A stretch of 33,946 nt of DNA from positions 1 to 33,946 of the forward strand of contig CAMWMS010000010.1 of NCBI GenBank assembly GCA_947175435.1, written 5' to 3'. Shown piece by piece: positions 33,401 through 33,946 of the stretch (its first letter is position 1; each line of letters begins with the position of its first letter). The notes beneath the pieces were generated by a model. The model was not told where the DNA came from and did not search any database. It saw only the letters and a list, made by a program, of their open reading frames with translations. The stretch is from an uncultured Lachnospiraceae bacterium (GTDB lineage Bacteria > Bacillota > Clostridia > Lachnospirales > Lachnospiraceae). A program made the position numbers and the translations under genes.

Positions 33401-33946
33401 CACATCACTTGTAAGATAGTTATAATAGTTGGGCCATACAGCGGGCAGCTTCATATCAGGCTCTGCAGCAGCAGCCACTGCCATGGTTACCGTAGCTTTC
33501 TTGGGTAGGCTGATTACTGCCACTCCATAAGAGTAGCTGTCTATCTCACCGCCAAAAGCCGTAGCAACCTGTTCGGCTTCCTCTGCCGTCTCAGCCAGAT
33601 ACACCACTTCGCCGAGCTCATAAATTCCATCTGCATCTGGGTATTCGTCGGCATTTCTGGCATATGTACTTAAAATATCGCTCACATGTGCAGCCAGCAC
33701 TCTTTTATCCGCCATCTGCGTCGAGGACAATGTATAGTTATCGCCTAATCCGGGGAAGATTGCAAAAACATCTTCCTCCTCGGGGTCTTCTTCCGGAAGC
33801 GTATTCTCCGATATCGTATTTTCTGATACACTATCCTCAGAATCTTCTGTCTCGTCTAAAGAAGCCTCCTCCCTATCGGGCGCTTCTGTTTCTTCCGAAG
33901 GCGCCCCTGTGTCCTCTGAGGGTTCTTCGGGCTCCCCATCTTCTCC
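30419..33946 (-). CDS. Secreted subtilisin-like (S8) protease with BIG2 domains (5' end cut by window edge)
   Basis: Partial; 1175 residues are in the window and the frame stays open to its end. Numbering is from the edge. Residues 1-60 are a Glu/Asp/Ser/Pro linker; about 75-150 is an I9-like pro-region (VVYLAETAEEAEQVA). The catalytic domain has Asp226 (VAVIDSGL), His262 (NGTHGTHVAG), Asn354 (SSGND) and Ser415 (SGTSQACPA). The usual PH after the serine motif is PA here. After it come a CHB_HEX/FN3-like domain (about 450-540), five Ig-like BIG2 repeats (about 545-1040, each ending like VATVKDGVVTAVAPGKAVI) and a beta-rich tail. No LPXTG or choline-binding anchor is present. The true start and signal peptide lie beyond the window. 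Confidence 0.93.
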   Translation of the reverse strand, partial: GEDGEPEEPSEDTGAPSEETEAPDREEASLDETEDSEDSVSENTISENTLPEEDPEEEDVFAIFPGLGDNYTLSSTQMADKRVLAAHVSDILSTYARNADEYPDADGIYELGEVVYLAETAEEAEQVATAFGGEIDSYSYGVAVISLPKKATVTMAVAAAAEPDMKLPAVWPNYYNYLTSDVNEGKAVAGPTDPGLGEQWQHDYIGTSYAWAAGYKGQGVKVAVIDSGLQKNHEDLSANAVAGRNFVKGATGTENNTDNGTHGTHVAGIIAADDNGKGGVGIAPDAQVRGYCVFPSAGESADSADIMRAINAAVTDGNDIINMSLGSSMYNAQYEETVSKAYKAGVAIFASSGNDDTDGYNFPAAYNGAISVGAVDQNGARASFSNYGGSVKLSFPGVHIYSTLPSGYGYMSGTSQACPAASGTAAVILSANDSIRKKTGKARVDALLSAMKSSTTKCSSSGMGAGTTWLPGALKIASDMSAPDAPVITIKETPKTGTTYETESVTVTLSTKTAVGVEIWYTTDGKNPTYKNGEVTNGSKYTEGATITLTGAKKVTIKAIALNPITGKASKVASKACTLAPIPTAVTLDSKTGISRVAPGKSLALSAFVTPAYAVSAKVQWSVGDTEKDAGITVANGTIKTKATTAPGKYTVKATAVGADGKNYNGAVGTYEFEVIGGSIIQTIAFKDNGKNLKAQTLDTGKTLDLKLYLNVTTQEGSVYGANDVIWSSSNSKVATVKDGVVTAVAPGKAVIKAISNDGYNKSASCNITVKQPVTGIALSGPQKVAVGKAITLKATVAPANATNQKLTWKVEGNDKVTVANGKVTAKSGATGTCTVTATAADGSNISSAAYPITIVSGKITTITLSDKSKVLFSKKASADTPLTGKLTATVDGEPGADTTLIEWTSSAPSIVSVDTNGNITAKAPGKATITCAATDGSNKKATCTVKVNVPMSKLSIGTTDSYGSYFNDLDGYGGYIAQGKSIKLSAKYSSNYGTPTDKKVTWASSDPSILKVDKNGKVTAVKEAGLYKEAYITATAADGSGVVSNRYLFVVTPLFKAISIGERNHIVTVTLSDGSEIYAPEYFTVTVSGGKNPGLDKGPETVIDETTGEPFYIYYVDPIPGKVTTNKPSSTSTLYMNEAQKMTVTVKLRDGSGLTAKMTTYAARFADGTIKYTN

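Overview
The window reads as chromosomal DNA of an anaerobic, Gram-positive Clostridia species, most likely Lachnospiraceae. That is an inference from gene content and order: type III glutamine synthetase, FtsEX followed by a LytM hydrolase and a Ctp protease, IreB-RuvX-DUF1292-RNase J, YlbF, and a His-less HPr-like protein. Strong AGGAGG-type ribosome sites and several GTG/TTG starts fit this. Nearly every gene lies on the minus strand, so operons are read here from high to low coordinates. No rRNA, CRISPR array, insertion sequence or prophage was seen.

Edges: both ends cut genes for secreted surface proteins. At the left is a BspA-type leucine-rich-repeat protein with 78-bp repeats, whose 3' end is missing. 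At the right is a large subtilisin-like (S8) protease with five Ig-like BIG2 domains, whose 5' end is missing. Just downstream of the protease is a small membrane-anchored protein. Its C-terminal domain resembles the protease's own N-terminal pro-region, so it may be a standalone inhibitor or chaperone. I consider this the most interesting candidate system in the window.

Layout. 1.7-8.5 kb: CdaR/PucR-type regulator, ftsE, ftsX, coiled-coil M23 peptidase, ctpA-like protease and manC, a cell-envelope remodelling cluster. 8.5-9.1 kb: a small plus-strand YjfB-family gene with its own promoter and terminator. 9.1-13.5 kb: cvfB-like gene, acyl-ACP thioesterase, tRNA-Gln(CTG), and glutamine synthetase III with a long structured leader containing an attenuator-like terminator. 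13.5-16.0 kb: a visibly AT-richer LysR/chrA/chrA cassette and a MIF-like tautomerase gene. 16.1-23.2 kb: a long minus-strand run of RNA-modification and RNA-decay genes (mtaB, ireB, ruvX, DUF1292, RNase J, ylbF, a truncated MltG-like gene, trmR-like and U32/trhP-like genes). 23.3 kb: a plus-strand HPr-like gene. 23.6-28.4 kb: prmA, vanZ-like, rsmE, cysteine desulfurase and thiI, again translation and tRNA modification. 28.5-29.8 kb: a DUF3048 lipoprotein.

How the genes work together: the cysteine desulfurase can supply sulfur to ThiI for 4-thiouridine. The U32 protein and the O-methyltransferase together match a wobble-uridine (ho5U to mo5U) pathway. FtsEX probably controls the adjacent LytM hydrolase at the membrane. 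Every function is assigned from motifs read by eye and from known synteny; no database search was run.
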